Of a stretch of DNA of 64,000 nt, positions 16,723 to 25,322 are shown one piece after another. This stretch comes from Pseudarthrobacter sp. C4D7 (GTDB lineage Bacteria; Actinomycetota; Actinomycetes; Actinomycetales; Micrococcaceae). The notes below the pieces were generated by a model. That model made no database searches, was not told the DNA's origin, and saw nothing but the letters and a program-made list of their open reading frames with translations. The stretch covers positions 1 to 64,000 of the forward strand of contig NZ_JABFMW010000010.1 of assembly GCF_013359725.1 (NCBI RefSeq), read 5' to 3'. Both the position numbers and the translations under genes were made by a program. Within the stretch, counting starts at the first letter, position 1. The number at the start of each line of letters is the position of its first letter.

Positions 16723-17553
16723 ATGACTGCCACTCCGGACACGGATACCCCGCCTGCCCGCGGAAAGCGGCCCAAGCAGGGCGAACCCGTCATCGACCGG
16801 GCCCTGAGCCTGCTCGCCGTCTTCTCGGACAGGCGCCGCGCGCTGACCCTCTCCGAGCTGGCCCGCCACGCGGACATGCCCGCACCCACGGCGCTGCGGC
16901 TGATCGCCCGGCTGGTGGCCTGGGGCGCCCTGGAGAGGCTCGACGACGGCCGGTACGTGGTGGGGGTCCGGCTGTGGGAAGTAGCCTCCCTGTCTCCGCG
17001 CGGGCACGGCGTACGGGAAATCGCGCTTCCCTACCTGGAGGACCTGTTCGAGGTCACCCGACACCACGTGCTGCTGGCGGTCCGGGACAACGAGGAGGCG
17101 GTGCTGATTGAACGGCTGTCCGGCAAGGACGCCACCGAGGTGGCGTACCGGGTGGGCGGCCGCGCCCCGCTGCGGTCCACGGCCATCGGGCTGGTGCTGC
17201 TGGCCGGTGCGGACCAACAGTTCCAGGAGGCCATCCTGAAGCGGCCGCCGGAAGACGAACCCGGCGTGCCGGAGATGCCGGAAGGCCAGCTGCGGCGCAC
17301 CCTCTCCGATGTGCGGCGGACCGGCATCGCCATGATCCGGCGGACCGTTCCCTCCCACACCGTGTCCGTGGCTTCACCCATCTTCGATGCGCAGGGTGCC
17401 GTGGTGGCGTCGCTGTCCATTGTGGTTCCGGACGGTGCCACGCCGCCCAACGTCCTTGCCCCGGCGGTCCGTGCCGCCGCCCGCGCAGTGTCCCGCAACC
17501 TGGGCTTCCAGGCGCAGGCGAGCTCCGGGATGTGGACCCACTCTCGGCGGTAG
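16723..17553 (+). CDS. IclR-family transcriptional regulator
   Basis: 276 residues. The N-terminal winged helix (residues 20-90) includes the HTH TLSELARHADMPAPTALRLIARL. The C-terminal IclR effector domain contains HHVLLAVRDNEEAVLIERLSG, GRAPLRSTAIG and VPSHTVSVASPIFDAQGAVVASLS. The ATG at 16723 has an AGGA about 10 nt upstream; the longer open frame runs back through the promoter. It is divergent from the GH78 operon and probably represses it until a rhamnose-related effector is present. The TTYCA-N5-TGRAA dyads seen in the window are candidate binding sites. Confidence 0.9.
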   Translation: MTATPDTDTPPARGKRPKQGEPVIDRALSLLAVFSDRRRALTLSELARHADMPAPTALRLIARLVAWGALERLDDGRYVVGVRLWEVASLSPRGHGVREIALPYLEDLFEVTRHHVLLAVRDNEEAVLIERLSGKDATEVAYRVGGRAPLRSTAIGLVLLAGADQQFQEAILKRPPEDEPGVPEMPEGQLRRTLSDVRRTGIAMIRRTVPSHTVSVASPIFDAQGAVVASLSIVVPDGATPPNVLAPAVRAAARAVSRNLGFQAQASSGMWTHSRR

Positions 17554-17559
17554 CGCTTC

Positions 17560-18711
17560 CTATCCCGCCGGCGCCGGGGCGTCCCTGGTGAACGTGCGGG
17601 CAGCCCGCGACCCTGCCGCGGCGCTGGCCGCGATGGTGATCAGGGCACCCAGGATCAAGGCGGAGGCTTCGCCGGGCTCCAGCAGATCCGTCTGGGTGCC
17701 GATGGCGGCTGCGGCAACCGGGATGCCCAACTGGGAGGCCGAGAGGACGGCGAGCGGAAGCGGCTGGCCCAGCAGGCGCAGGCTTCCGTGGACCACCAAG
17801 GTGCCCGCTCCAAGGCAGAGCCCCAGGAGCACCATGCCCGGCGTGCCGGCGAGCGCCCGCAGGTCCAGCGATGCGCCCAGCCAGACGAAGAACACGGGGC
17901 CCAGGAAACCATCGCTGACTGCGAAGAGCTGGTGCGCCAGCCGCCGCGGTTCACCCACTGCCGCCACCACCAGGCCGAACGAGAATCCGGCGAGCATGAC
18001 GGACACGTGCCCCGCCACGGCAAGCCCGGACAGTGCGAAGAGCAGGGCAAGCTGGATCCGCAGTTCCAGGGCGAACTTCCGCTCCTCGGAGACGGCATGT
18101 ACCCGCCCGCGGGCTCCACTGAGCTCCAGCCGGCGCAGCACGAAGAACAGCACCAGCGAACAGGCGCCGACTGCTGCCGCCCCGAGCGCTGCCCTCGGCG
18201 CGTTGGGTGGATCGACTGCGAGCGGAAGCGCCACGATGCAGGCGATGTCCGCCACCGCCACCTGCGCCGTTGTGGTGAGGACCTTTGGCCCCGCCAGCCG
18301 CAGGGAATCGATAATGGGCAGCACAAGGGCCGCCGACGAGGATGCCAGCAGGACGATGTAGAGCGGCGCATGTCCGGTGCCGAAGACGAACGCAATGAGG
18401 GTCCCTGAGGCCGCCGCGAGGGCAGCGGCGATGGCTGCCCTCAGCGCTCCGCCGCCCAGGGCGGGACGGATGGCCTTGTCCCGGACCGGCACGTGCGTTC
18501 CGGCGACGAACATGATGAGCGCGAACCCCACATCCGCAACAAACGTGAAGGTCGGGTCTGAGGAGTCCATCAGGCCCAGGCCGGTGCGTCCGATGGCGAT
18601 GCCGGCCAGCAGTTGCCCCAGCACCATGGGAAGGTGCCATGTCCGGGGGAATGCCAGCAACGGGCCCAGGAGTGCGACGGCGGCAATCAGCGAGAGCTGG
18701 AAGAACGACAC
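17560..18711 (-). CDS. Cation:proton antiporter (CPA2/KefB-like)
   Basis: About 383 residues, nearly all hydrophobic, with 11-12 membrane spans. PMVLGQLLAGIAIGRTGLGL is the typical first re-entrant segment of Na+(K+)/H+ exchangers, and VFFVWLGASLDLRAL is the late conserved segment. No C-terminal RCK/TrkA domain is present. I chose the GTG at 18711 because AAAGGAGG stands immediately upstream, although the 3-nt spacing is short; the longer frame adds an Arg/Gly-rich non-membrane tail. It is convergent with the IclR gene (6-bp gap). It probably exchanges K+ or Na+ for protons. Confidence 0.8.
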   Translation of the reverse strand: MSFFQLSLIAAVALLGPLLAFPRTWHLPMVLGQLLAGIAIGRTGLGLMDSSDPTFTFVADVGFALIMFVAGTHVPVRDKAIRPALGGGALRAAIAAALAAASGTLIAFVFGTGHAPLYIVLLASSSAALVLPIIDSLRLAGPKVLTTTAQVAVADIACIVALPLAVDPPNAPRAALGAAAVGACSLVLFFVLRRLELSGARGRVHAVSEERKFALELRIQLALLFALSGLAVAGHVSVMLAGFSFGLVVAAVGEPRRLAHQLFAVSDGFLGPVFFVWLGASLDLRALAGTPGMVLLGLCLGAGTLVVHGSLRLLGQPLPLAVLSASQLGIPVAAAAIGTQTDLLEPGEASALILGALITIAASAAAGSRAARTFTRDAPAPAG

Positions 18712-18837
18712 CTGCCTCCTTTTGCCGGCGCGCCCGGACCCTGCCCGCCCAGGCTCTGGCTGCCTGCCGGGCCGGCGGACGGATAGTGCGCCCACAGTAC
18801 TCACGCCCATGCACGCGGTCAACGGCGCGCGCGGACG

Positions 18838-20325
18838 TCAGTCCCGTCCGCGGTAGGACAGCCGGCGGACCAGGACCTCGCCGTCCACAGCGAAGACGCC
18901 GAAAGCCCTGCCGGTGAAGGCCTTGGCTGTTTCGAAGGCCCAGTGCCTGCCGTCGAGTTCGGTGAGCAGCTGCCCGCCGGCGCTGCCGCCCTGCCCTGCG
19001 GGCCGGACCCACAGCTGGATCCTGTCACCGCCCACGCCACCGGCGCTGAAGTCCGACGGCGGCGGGCTGGCAACGATGGCGAGTTCAACGTCTCCGGAGG
19101 GAACGGTCGTTTCCCAAGTGCGGTCGAAGCCTGCGACGACGGCGCGCGCCGTGATCCTGACGGATCCGCTGTCCTGGCCGGCTTCTATGCCGAACCAGTT
19201 GTCCTCGGCATAGCGTACGGCGATGCCGCCGGCGCCGGTGGCGACGTCCAGCACGGCCTTGAATTCCATCCCGAGGTGGCGCTGGCGCTGGGCCAGGAAA
19301 CAGGGCCGGGGCGAGCTCATGGTGCTGCCCTCGCCCCTGAGCAGGAGCCCCTTGGAGGTGGGGGCGGAAAACTCGGCGGGCGTCCGGCGGACCCCGATCC
19401 ACTGCGGGTCCACCAGCCCTGCGCCGTTGCTGAAATCATAGGCACGATCCTCGGGCGGGGCGCCCGTCACCTGGGGCATCCGCGCATGCGGCCAGCCGTC
19501 CGCCCAGTCCACTGCGGCCAGGAATGTCTCGCGGCCCAGGGGCGAGAACGACTTCGCCAGCCCCACTGGGCGGACACCCAGCAGGACCATGGCCGTTCCG
19601 CCGTCGGGAAGCTCAACCAGGTCTGCGTGCCCGGTGTTCTGGACGGCCGAACCGGATCCAGCGGCGGTAAGGATGGGATTGTGCGGCGCGGATTCGAACG
19701 GGCCGTCCGGGCGCCGCGAGCGGGCCACCGTCACGGCATGCCCGCGGTCCGTTCCGCCCTCCGCCGCCACCAGGTACCACCAGTCACCGCGCCGGTACAG
19801 ATGCGGCCCCTCGGGCGCGTAAAGGCCGCTGCCGGGCCACAGGGCCCGCGGCTGTTCGAGGGCTTGCCCCGTTTCGAGGTCCACCCGCACCTGCTGGATC
19901 GCGTCAGGGTGGCGGGCAAAGGTCACATACGCAGTTCCGTCGTCGTCCCAGGCGAGGTCGGGATCGATGCCGTCCACCGCGCCAATGACGGTGCCGTCAC
20001 TCCAAGGCCCGGCGGGGTCCGTTGCCTTAAACACCACGCAGCCGCGGCCGCCAAGGAACACAGAGACAATCAGGTAGAACACTCCGTCCCGGTAGCGGAG
20101 GGTGGGCGCCCAGACGCCTCCCGGCGTGGGGACGTGGGCTATCCGCACCTGCTCCTCCCGCGTGGCCACGTGGCCCACCAGTTCCCAGCGTGCCAGGTCC
20201 GGGCTGTGGTAGACCGGCAGGCCCGGCAGGTATTCGAAGGACGAGGTGACCAGGTAGTAGCCGTCCGGGGTGCAGGCGATGCTGGGGTCGGGGTTGAAGC
20301 CCGGAAGGATGGGGTTGGAGTTCAT
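18838..20325 (-). CDS. Glycoside hydrolase family 43 (beta-xylosidase / arabinofuranosidase type)
   Basis: 495 residues. A five-bladed propeller domain (1-310) carries the GH43 triad: Asp13 in FNPDPS as base, Asp121 in DGIDPDL, and Glu172 in YAPEGPH as acid. A C-terminal beta-sandwich follows (about 315-495; GLLLRGEGSTMSSPRPCFLAQ), as in two-domain GH43 beta-xylosidases. There is no signal peptide, so it acts on imported oligosaccharides. The start MNSNPILPG at 20325 is preferred to the upstream frame, which runs through the operator dyad at 20368-20382. It appears to be its own transcription unit. Whether it prefers xylose or arabinose cannot be told here. Confidence 0.9.
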   Translation of the reverse strand: MNSNPILPGFNPDPSIACTPDGYYLVTSSFEYLPGLPVYHSPDLARWELVGHVATREEQVRIAHVPTPGGVWAPTLRYRDGVFYLIVSVFLGGRGCVVFKATDPAGPWSDGTVIGAVDGIDPDLAWDDDGTAYVTFARHPDAIQQVRVDLETGQALEQPRALWPGSGLYAPEGPHLYRRGDWWYLVAAEGGTDRGHAVTVARSRRPDGPFESAPHNPILTAAGSGSAVQNTGHADLVELPDGGTAMVLLGVRPVGLAKSFSPLGRETFLAAVDWADGWPHARMPQVTGAPPEDRAYDFSNGAGLVDPQWIGVRRTPAEFSAPTSKGLLLRGEGSTMSSPRPCFLAQRQRHLGMEFKAVLDVATGAGGIAVRYAEDNWFGIEAGQDSGSVRITARAVVAGFDRTWETTVPSGDVELAIVASPPPSDFSAGGVGGDRIQLWVRPAGQGGSAGGQLLTELDGRHWAFETAKAFTGRAFGVFAVDGEVLVRRLSYRGRD

Positions 20326-20367
20326 CCCGCCATCGTGCCGCCCAGCGGCGCCCCCGGCTGGGCCCGG

Positions 20368-20382
20368 TTCCAATCACTGGAA
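20368..20382 (-). promoter_or_regulatory. Operator TTCCA-ATCAC-TGGAA upstream of GH43
   Basis: A perfect dyad with arms TTCCA/TGGAA and a 5-bp spacer, 43 bp upstream of the GH43 start codon. The same dyad with the same arms stands 42 bp upstream of the nucleoside hydrolase gene (32435-32449), which argues for function. Confidence 0.55.
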
Positions 20383-20415
20383 GGCGTTCTTTGGCGCCGC
20401 GGCCCGGTGCCGGCC

Positions 20416-20880
20416 CTAGTACTGGCCCTTGATCACGAAGTAGGAGCCACGGATGGTGCCCGCGAGCTTGGATTTCTGGCGTGCGAACTTGAAGCTGGCG
20501 GCCAGTTCCTCCGGGACCTCCATGCCGTCGGACAGCTTGAAGCCCACTGCCCGCTTGCCGCCCTCTTCGACGGAGTACATGACGTTGATGGACAGCCCCG
20601 ATTCGTAGAAGACATAGGCCATCCGCAGCCCGTCCACCTCGAAGGAGGTCACCTCCAGCGGCTTGGAAGCGATCACCAGGTTCCGCTCCGTGGAGAGGAT
20701 ATTGGTGATGTACTGCAGCGTCTCCGGATCGTCTTCGGCCGGAGTGACGGTGAAGTCGTGGTCGTACTTGTTCTTGTAGTAGCGCGCCTCATTGGCGCGC
20801 AGCCCGGCCAGCGCTTCCGCCACCGGGGACGATTCCAGACCGGTGGTGGCGACGTTCTTGAAATCCACGGTGTAAGGCAT
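20416..20880 (-). CDS. Conserved hypothetical protein
   Basis: 154 residues starting MPYTVDFKNVATTGLESSP; family not recognised. It is a mixed alpha/beta soluble protein with several regular strands (RNLVIASKPLEVTSFEVDG, MAYVFYESGLSINVMYSVEE) and no signal peptide or Cys. The ribosome site is strong (GGAGGA, 5 nt before the ATG), so it is genuinely expressed. It lies 80 bp downstream of the second rhamnosidase and in the same direction, and may be the last gene of that operon. Nothing in it resembles a carbohydrate enzyme. Confidence 0.75.
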   Translation of the reverse strand: MPYTVDFKNVATTGLESSPVAEALAGLRANEARYYKNKYDHDFTVTPAEDDPETLQYITNILSTERNLVIASKPLEVTSFEVDGLRMAYVFYESGLSINVMYSVEEGGKRAVGFKLSDGMEVPEELAASFKFARQKSKLAGTIRGSYFVIKGQY

Positions 20881-20960
20881 GGGTCCTCCTGGGCTTGGTC
20901 CTGTGCCACATCGTTGCAGATCAGCGCCCCTGTTGCACCCTTCGCCAGATCTTCCGCAGG

Positions 20961-23240
20961 CTACCGCACCGCCAGGCCCAGCCCAGCCGCAAAGGAGTGC
21001 TGCCCGCCCTCAACCGTGTGCCGCGAACCGTCCGGAAGCACGACGTCGGCCGCCACACCGTCAGGGACGGTCGCCTCCAGCCGGAACTCTCCGTCGTCGG
21101 ACGTCCAGGCCACGCGGATCTCACCGTGCGGGGTCTTCAGTGATGCCCTGGCCCAGCTGATCCCCTCCCCCGGCTGGGGTGCGATGAGCACGCGGGCGTA
21201 GCCGGGTTCGGCCGGGCGGATGCCACCGATGGCCTTGTGCATCCAGTCCGCCACGGCGCCCAGGGCGTAGTGGTTGAAGCTGGTCATTTCACCGGGGTTG
21301 ATGGTGCCGTCCGGGAGCATGGAGTCCCAGCGTTCCCAGACGGTGGTGGCGCCCATGGTCACCGGGTAGAGCCATGAAGGGCAGCCCTCCTCCAGCAGCA
21401 GGCGGTAGGCCTCGTCCATGTGGCCGGTGTCGGTGAGCGCGTGGGTGATGAACGGGGTGCCGGCGAACCCGGTGGAGACCCGGTAGCCGTTGTCCCGGAC
21501 CAGTTCCGCCAGCCGGTTGCCGGCGAACTCCCGCAATTCCGGGGTTTGGAGCACATCAAAAGCGATGGCCAGCGCGTAGACGGTGGTGCAGTCGCTGGTG
21601 ATGGTGCCGCCGGCCGCGACGTAGTGGTCGGCGAAGGCTGTCCGCACCCGGTCAGCGAGCGCGTTGAAGTGCGCTTCGTCGCCGTGCTTTCCCAGGAGCC
21701 CGGCGGCCTGCGCGGTGAGGCGCGCGGTGCGGTACAGGCAGGCGGTGGCCACGACGCCGGTGTCCGCCTTGGCAGCCCACGGCTGGTCCGGTGCGGCGTC
21801 AGGGTCCAGCCAGTCGCCGAACTGGAAGCCGGAATCCCACAGCCCGGACGGCGAGAGCAGGCCCTCCACGCGGCGGGTGTGCGCGGCCATCGAGTCGTAT
21901 TGCGTCTCCAGCACGCCGGGGTCGCCATAGGCCTCCCAGAGCGCCCACGGCACCCAGACCGAGGCCTCGCTCCATAGCGCGGACGATTCCGGCGACGGGA
22001 ATTCCGGCGGCTGCGGGCAGTACTTCAGGACATCGGGCACCACGATGGGCACCAGCCCGTCCTGCGCCTTTTGCTCCGCGGCGAGGTCCAGCAGCCAGTC
22101 CTGCAGGAAGTCCTTGACGTCGTACAGGTAGGCGGCGGTGGGCGCGAAGACGCCGATGTCGCCGGTCCAGCCGAGCCGTTCGTCGCGCTGCGGGCAGTCG
22201 GTGGGCAGGTCAAGGAAGTTGCCGCGCAGGCCCCAGACGATGTTGCGGTGCAGCTGGTTGACCAGGTCGTTGGAGCACTCAAAGGTGCCGGTGCGCTTCA
22301 GGTCGGAGTGGACCACCACGGCTTCGAGGTCACTTTTCGTGAGGTCCCCGGGCCAGCCGGTTACCTCGGCGTACCGGAAGCCGTGGAAGGTCTTGGTGGG
22401 CTCGAAGGAGTCCCGGCCGCCGGAGAGGATGAACGTGTCCGTGGCCTTAGCGGAGCGCAGCGGCCGGACGCCGAGTTCGCCGTCCTCCAATACTTCAGCG
22501 TGCCTGATGGTGATTGTGCGGCCGGCTTCACCCTGCACGGTGAACCGCAGCCAGCCCACCAGGTTCTGGCCGAAGTCCACCAGCGTCTTCCCGCCGGGTG
22601 AGGTGAAGACTTCTACGGGACGGACCGCGGCGGCGCGCACTACGGGTGGGCCCACCGGCTCGGCCAGCCGGGCGGCGTCGAACGCCAGTTCCCGGACCCC
22701 GGTCCAGCCGGTGCCCGGGCTGAAGCCGGGCTCCGCCCAGCCTGCCTGGAGCCTGCGGGCGTCAATCATCTGCCCGTCATAGAGGTCATTCGCAGTGGTG
22801 GCGGACGGGCCGGCCTGCCAGGTGGTGTCCGAAGCGACCGTCTGGATGTGGCCATCGGCAAACTCGATATCGAGCTGGCCGAAGAACCCCAGTTCACTGC
22901 CGTACAGGTTGGCCAGGCCGTGCCAGGCCAGCCGCCCGCGGTACCAGCCGTTGCCGAGTTCAACGCCGATCACGGTGGAGGGGCCAACCAGCGCGGTGAC
23001 GTCATAGCTGCGGTGGCGGAGGCGCCATTCGTAGGAGCTCCAGCCCGGGCTCAGCACGTCTTCGCCCACCGGCGTGCCGTTGATGGATGCCTCGTAGACA
23101 CCGAAGGCCGTCGCCCGCAGCGTTGCCTTCACCAGCGCGCCGTGCTCCTCCTCGAGGGTGAATTCCTTGCGGAGCAGCGGAGCGCCGTCGAAGTCCTCTT
23201 CGGGCGTGATCATGGCGGCGTGCCAGGGGGTGGAAATCAT
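20961..23240 (-). CDS. Alpha-L-rhamnosidase, GH78 (short form)
   Basis: 759 residues. Compared with the GH78 at 13861-16575 it lacks the first 120 or so residues and begins directly in the beta-sandwich that binds rhamnose (ASINGTPVGEDVLSPGW). The barrel motif DCPQRDERLGWTGDIGVF and GATTVWERWDSMLP are intact, and the C-terminal sandwich is present. It should therefore be active on small rhamnosides or pectin fragments. There is no signal peptide. It lies 72 bp downstream of the MBL-fold gene in the same direction as the dipeptide-type ABC importer genes, suggesting that the importer brings in its substrate. Confidence 0.92.
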   Translation of the reverse strand: MISTPWHAAMITPEEDFDGAPLLRKEFTLEEEHGALVKATLRATAFGVYEASINGTPVGEDVLSPGWSSYEWRLRHRSYDVTALVGPSTVIGVELGNGWYRGRLAWHGLANLYGSELGFFGQLDIEFADGHIQTVASDTTWQAGPSATTANDLYDGQMIDARRLQAGWAEPGFSPGTGWTGVRELAFDAARLAEPVGPPVVRAAAVRPVEVFTSPGGKTLVDFGQNLVGWLRFTVQGEAGRTITIRHAEVLEDGELGVRPLRSAKATDTFILSGGRDSFEPTKTFHGFRYAEVTGWPGDLTKSDLEAVVVHSDLKRTGTFECSNDLVNQLHRNIVWGLRGNFLDLPTDCPQRDERLGWTGDIGVFAPTAAYLYDVKDFLQDWLLDLAAEQKAQDGLVPIVVPDVLKYCPQPPEFPSPESSALWSEASVWVPWALWEAYGDPGVLETQYDSMAAHTRRVEGLLSPSGLWDSGFQFGDWLDPDAAPDQPWAAKADTGVVATACLYRTARLTAQAAGLLGKHGDEAHFNALADRVRTAFADHYVAAGGTITSDCTTVYALAIAFDVLQTPELREFAGNRLAELVRDNGYRVSTGFAGTPFITHALTDTGHMDEAYRLLLEEGCPSWLYPVTMGATTVWERWDSMLPDGTINPGEMTSFNHYALGAVADWMHKAIGGIRPAEPGYARVLIAPQPGEGISWARASLKTPHGEIRVAWTSDDGEFRLEATVPDGVAADVVLPDGSRHTVEGGQHSFAAGLGLAVR

Positions 23241-23312
23241 GGATGAAGTGATCCGTTCTGGGTGGCAGGTCGGGGGTTTGGTGGGCGGCGCGGCAGGGGA
23301 TACAGCGTCCTG

Positions 23313-24233
23313 CTAGAGCGGTATGACGTCCAGCGCCTTCGGCGCGATGATTTCGCCCTTGTAACCGATGGCTTCCGCCGCGGGGGTTGCCATGGCAAGC
23401 CAGACAGCAGGCGGGTGCGCAACAGGCGTGTAATGGCTGAAGACCAGCTTTTTGGCGTGTGCGCCCTGTGCGACAGCCGGGAGGTCAAGGACGCTGGAGT
23501 GTGCTTCGAAGAGATGCTTCTTCAGCTCCTCACCACGGGGGTGGGGAAGTCCGGCTGCAATGCGCTCGATGGCGCTGTTGTCCTGCGTTTCGTGGACCAG
23601 CACATCGCATCCCCTGGCGATGGCGGCAAGGTTGGCGTCGTGGGCGGCGGTGTCACCCGAAAAGACGACCACCTTGCCCGTTCCCTTAACGGAAAACCGG
23701 TAAGCATAGGCATCCGCCACTTCCGGCCCGTGGAACACCCGGGTGGCCTCAACACGGACATTGTCGTCTTCCATGACAGGTACGATTCCGCCCTCCAGGG
23801 GGACCTCCACGTCATGTCCAGCCGGTGCCGTGAAATCTCCGAAGCCACCGCCGGCTTGAAAGAGCGCGATCTCGTCCTCAAAGCCGGCCAGGAGCTGGGT
23901 TGCCTTTTGCTTGGCCCCCGGCGGCCCCCAGATGTCCACGGCCGGCAGGGGCGGCCGCGCTGTCCAGCCGTGCAGCAGGAGCCCGGGGAGCCCGGAGGTG
24001 TGGTCCAGGTGATGATGCGTGATGAAAATGCCCCGGATTCCGGCGAACCCCAATCCCGCAGTGAGCAGCTGGCGGGATGTGTCCAGCCCGCAGTCAACCA
24101 GGTACACAGCGTCGTTGACCACCAGCGCCAAGGCAGGTTTGGCTTCGTCAGGGGCCAGGACGGGGCCGCCGTTGACCCCCAGCATGACAATCCGATCGCT
24201 TGCTATATCCGGTTGCTGGTGCCGCTCTGTCAT
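23313..24233 (-). CDS. MBL-fold metallo-hydrolase (RNase Z/arylsulfatase-like)
   Basis: 306 residues. ITHHHLDHTSG (about residues 95-105) is the HxHxDH di-zinc motif. VVVFSGDTAAHDANL supplies the bridging Asp, VLVHETQDN and KKLVFSHYTP complete the site, and the pattern is like the Atsk/RNase Z-like branch. It lies between the ABC ATPase gene (81-bp gap) and the short rhamnosidase and reads in the same direction. A role in opening a lactone or phosphodiester of the imported glycoside is a guess from position. There is no export signal. Confidence 0.88.
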   Translation of the reverse strand: MTERHQQPDIASDRIVMLGVNGGPVLAPDEAKPALALVVNDAVYLVDCGLDTSRQLLTAGLGFAGIRGIFITHHHLDHTSGLPGLLLHGWTARPPLPAVDIWGPPGAKQKATQLLAGFEDEIALFQAGGGFGDFTAPAGHDVEVPLEGGIVPVMEDDNVRVEATRVFHGPEVADAYAYRFSVKGTGKVVVFSGDTAAHDANLAAIARGCDVLVHETQDNSAIERIAAGLPHPRGEELKKHLFEAHSSVLDLPAVAQGAHAKKLVFSHYTPVAHPPAVWLAMATPAAEAIGYKGEIIAPKALDVIPL

Positions 24234-24314
24234 CGGGGCTCCCCTTCTGGGTTGGGTGGTGTCTTTGAGGTGATGCAGGAAGCTGCACGTCCGGAACTGC
24301 CGGCGGCGGTCCGC

Positions 24315-25322
24315 TCAGGCATAGTGGCAGGCGACGTCCGACGCGCCCACGCGGCGCAGGGCCGGCCGTTCGGTGGCGCACAGGTCCGTGGCGAGCGGGC
24401 AGCGGAGCCGGAACGGGCAGCCGCCGGAGCCGGGAACGGCTGCGGCACCGGTACGGACCCCCAGCGCTTCGCGGGCTTCGCGGCGCGCGGCCTGCTCGGC
24501 CGGCCGCGGCACGGGAGACGCGGCAACGAGCGCCTGGGTAAACGGGTGCTTCGGGCTGCCGGTGACGGCGACGGCGGGACCGGTTTCCATCACCTGTCCG
24601 CGGTACAGCACCACCACGCGTTCGGCCAGGAACTGGACCACGGCGATGTCGTGGGCGATGAACAGGTAGCTCAGGCCGCGTTCGTCGCGGAGGTCCGCCA
24701 GGAGGTTGAGCACCTGTGCCTGGGTGGAGAGGTCCAGTGCGCTGACGGCTTCGTCGCAGACCACCAGCTGGGGGTCGCAGATCAGGGCACGGGCCACGGA
24801 GATGCGCTGCCGCTGGCCGCCGGAGAACTGGCTGGGGTACCGGTCCACGGCTTCGCGCGGCAGCCCGACACGTTCCAGCATGTCCTCCGCCTTGGCCCGC
24901 GCCTCGGTGGCGGAAACACCGCGGAGCCGCAGCGGTTCGCCGAGGGAAGCGCCGATGGTGTTGCGCGGGTTCAGCGACGAGTTGGGGTCCTGGAAGACCG
25001 CGCGCAGTTCCCCGCCCAGCGCCCGCCGCTGGGCGGCATTGGCGGCGGTGATGTCCCGGCCCTGGTAGGTGATGGACCCACCGGAGACCTTCTGCAGGCC
25101 CAGGATGGCTTTGCCGATGGTGGATTTTCCCGAGCCGGACTCCCCCACCAATCCCACGGTCTCGCCAGGGGCAATGCTGAAGCTGACGTGGTCGACGGCG
25201 GCGGGTGCGGCGGCTGCCTTGCGGCCCCGGCCGTAACGGACCACCAGGTCCTTGACCTCAAGCACGGGGGTGCCGGCGGCAGAGGGCGGTGTATCGCGGC
25301 GTTCCGTGACTGCGGTGCTCAT
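24315..25322 (-). CDS. Dipeptide/oligopeptide-type ABC transporter ATPase (DppF/OppF-like)
   Basis: 335 residues. Walker A GLVGESGSGKSTIGKAIL, signature FSGGQRQRISVARAL and Walker B LVVCDEAVSALDLS are all intact. The C-terminal Opp-type extension (CPFRLRCPLATDLCATERP) contains the conserved cysteines of the oligopeptide ABC family. The ATG at 25322 overlaps the fused permease/ATPase stop by 4 bp. It is the second nucleotide-binding subunit of the importer encoded from 30024 downward. Confidence 0.93.
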   Translation of the reverse strand: MSTAVTERRDTPPSAAGTPVLEVKDLVVRYGRGRKAAAAPAAVDHVSFSIAPGETVGLVGESGSGKSTIGKAILGLQKVSGGSITYQGRDITAANAAQRRALGGELRAVFQDPNSSLNPRNTIGASLGEPLRLRGVSATEARAKAEDMLERVGLPREAVDRYPSQFSGGQRQRISVARALICDPQLVVCDEAVSALDLSTQAQVLNLLADLRDERGLSYLFIAHDIAVVQFLAERVVVLYRGQVMETGPAVAVTGSPKHPFTQALVAASPVPRPAEQAARREAREALGVRTGAAAVPGSGGCPFRLRCPLATDLCATERPALRRVGASDVACHYA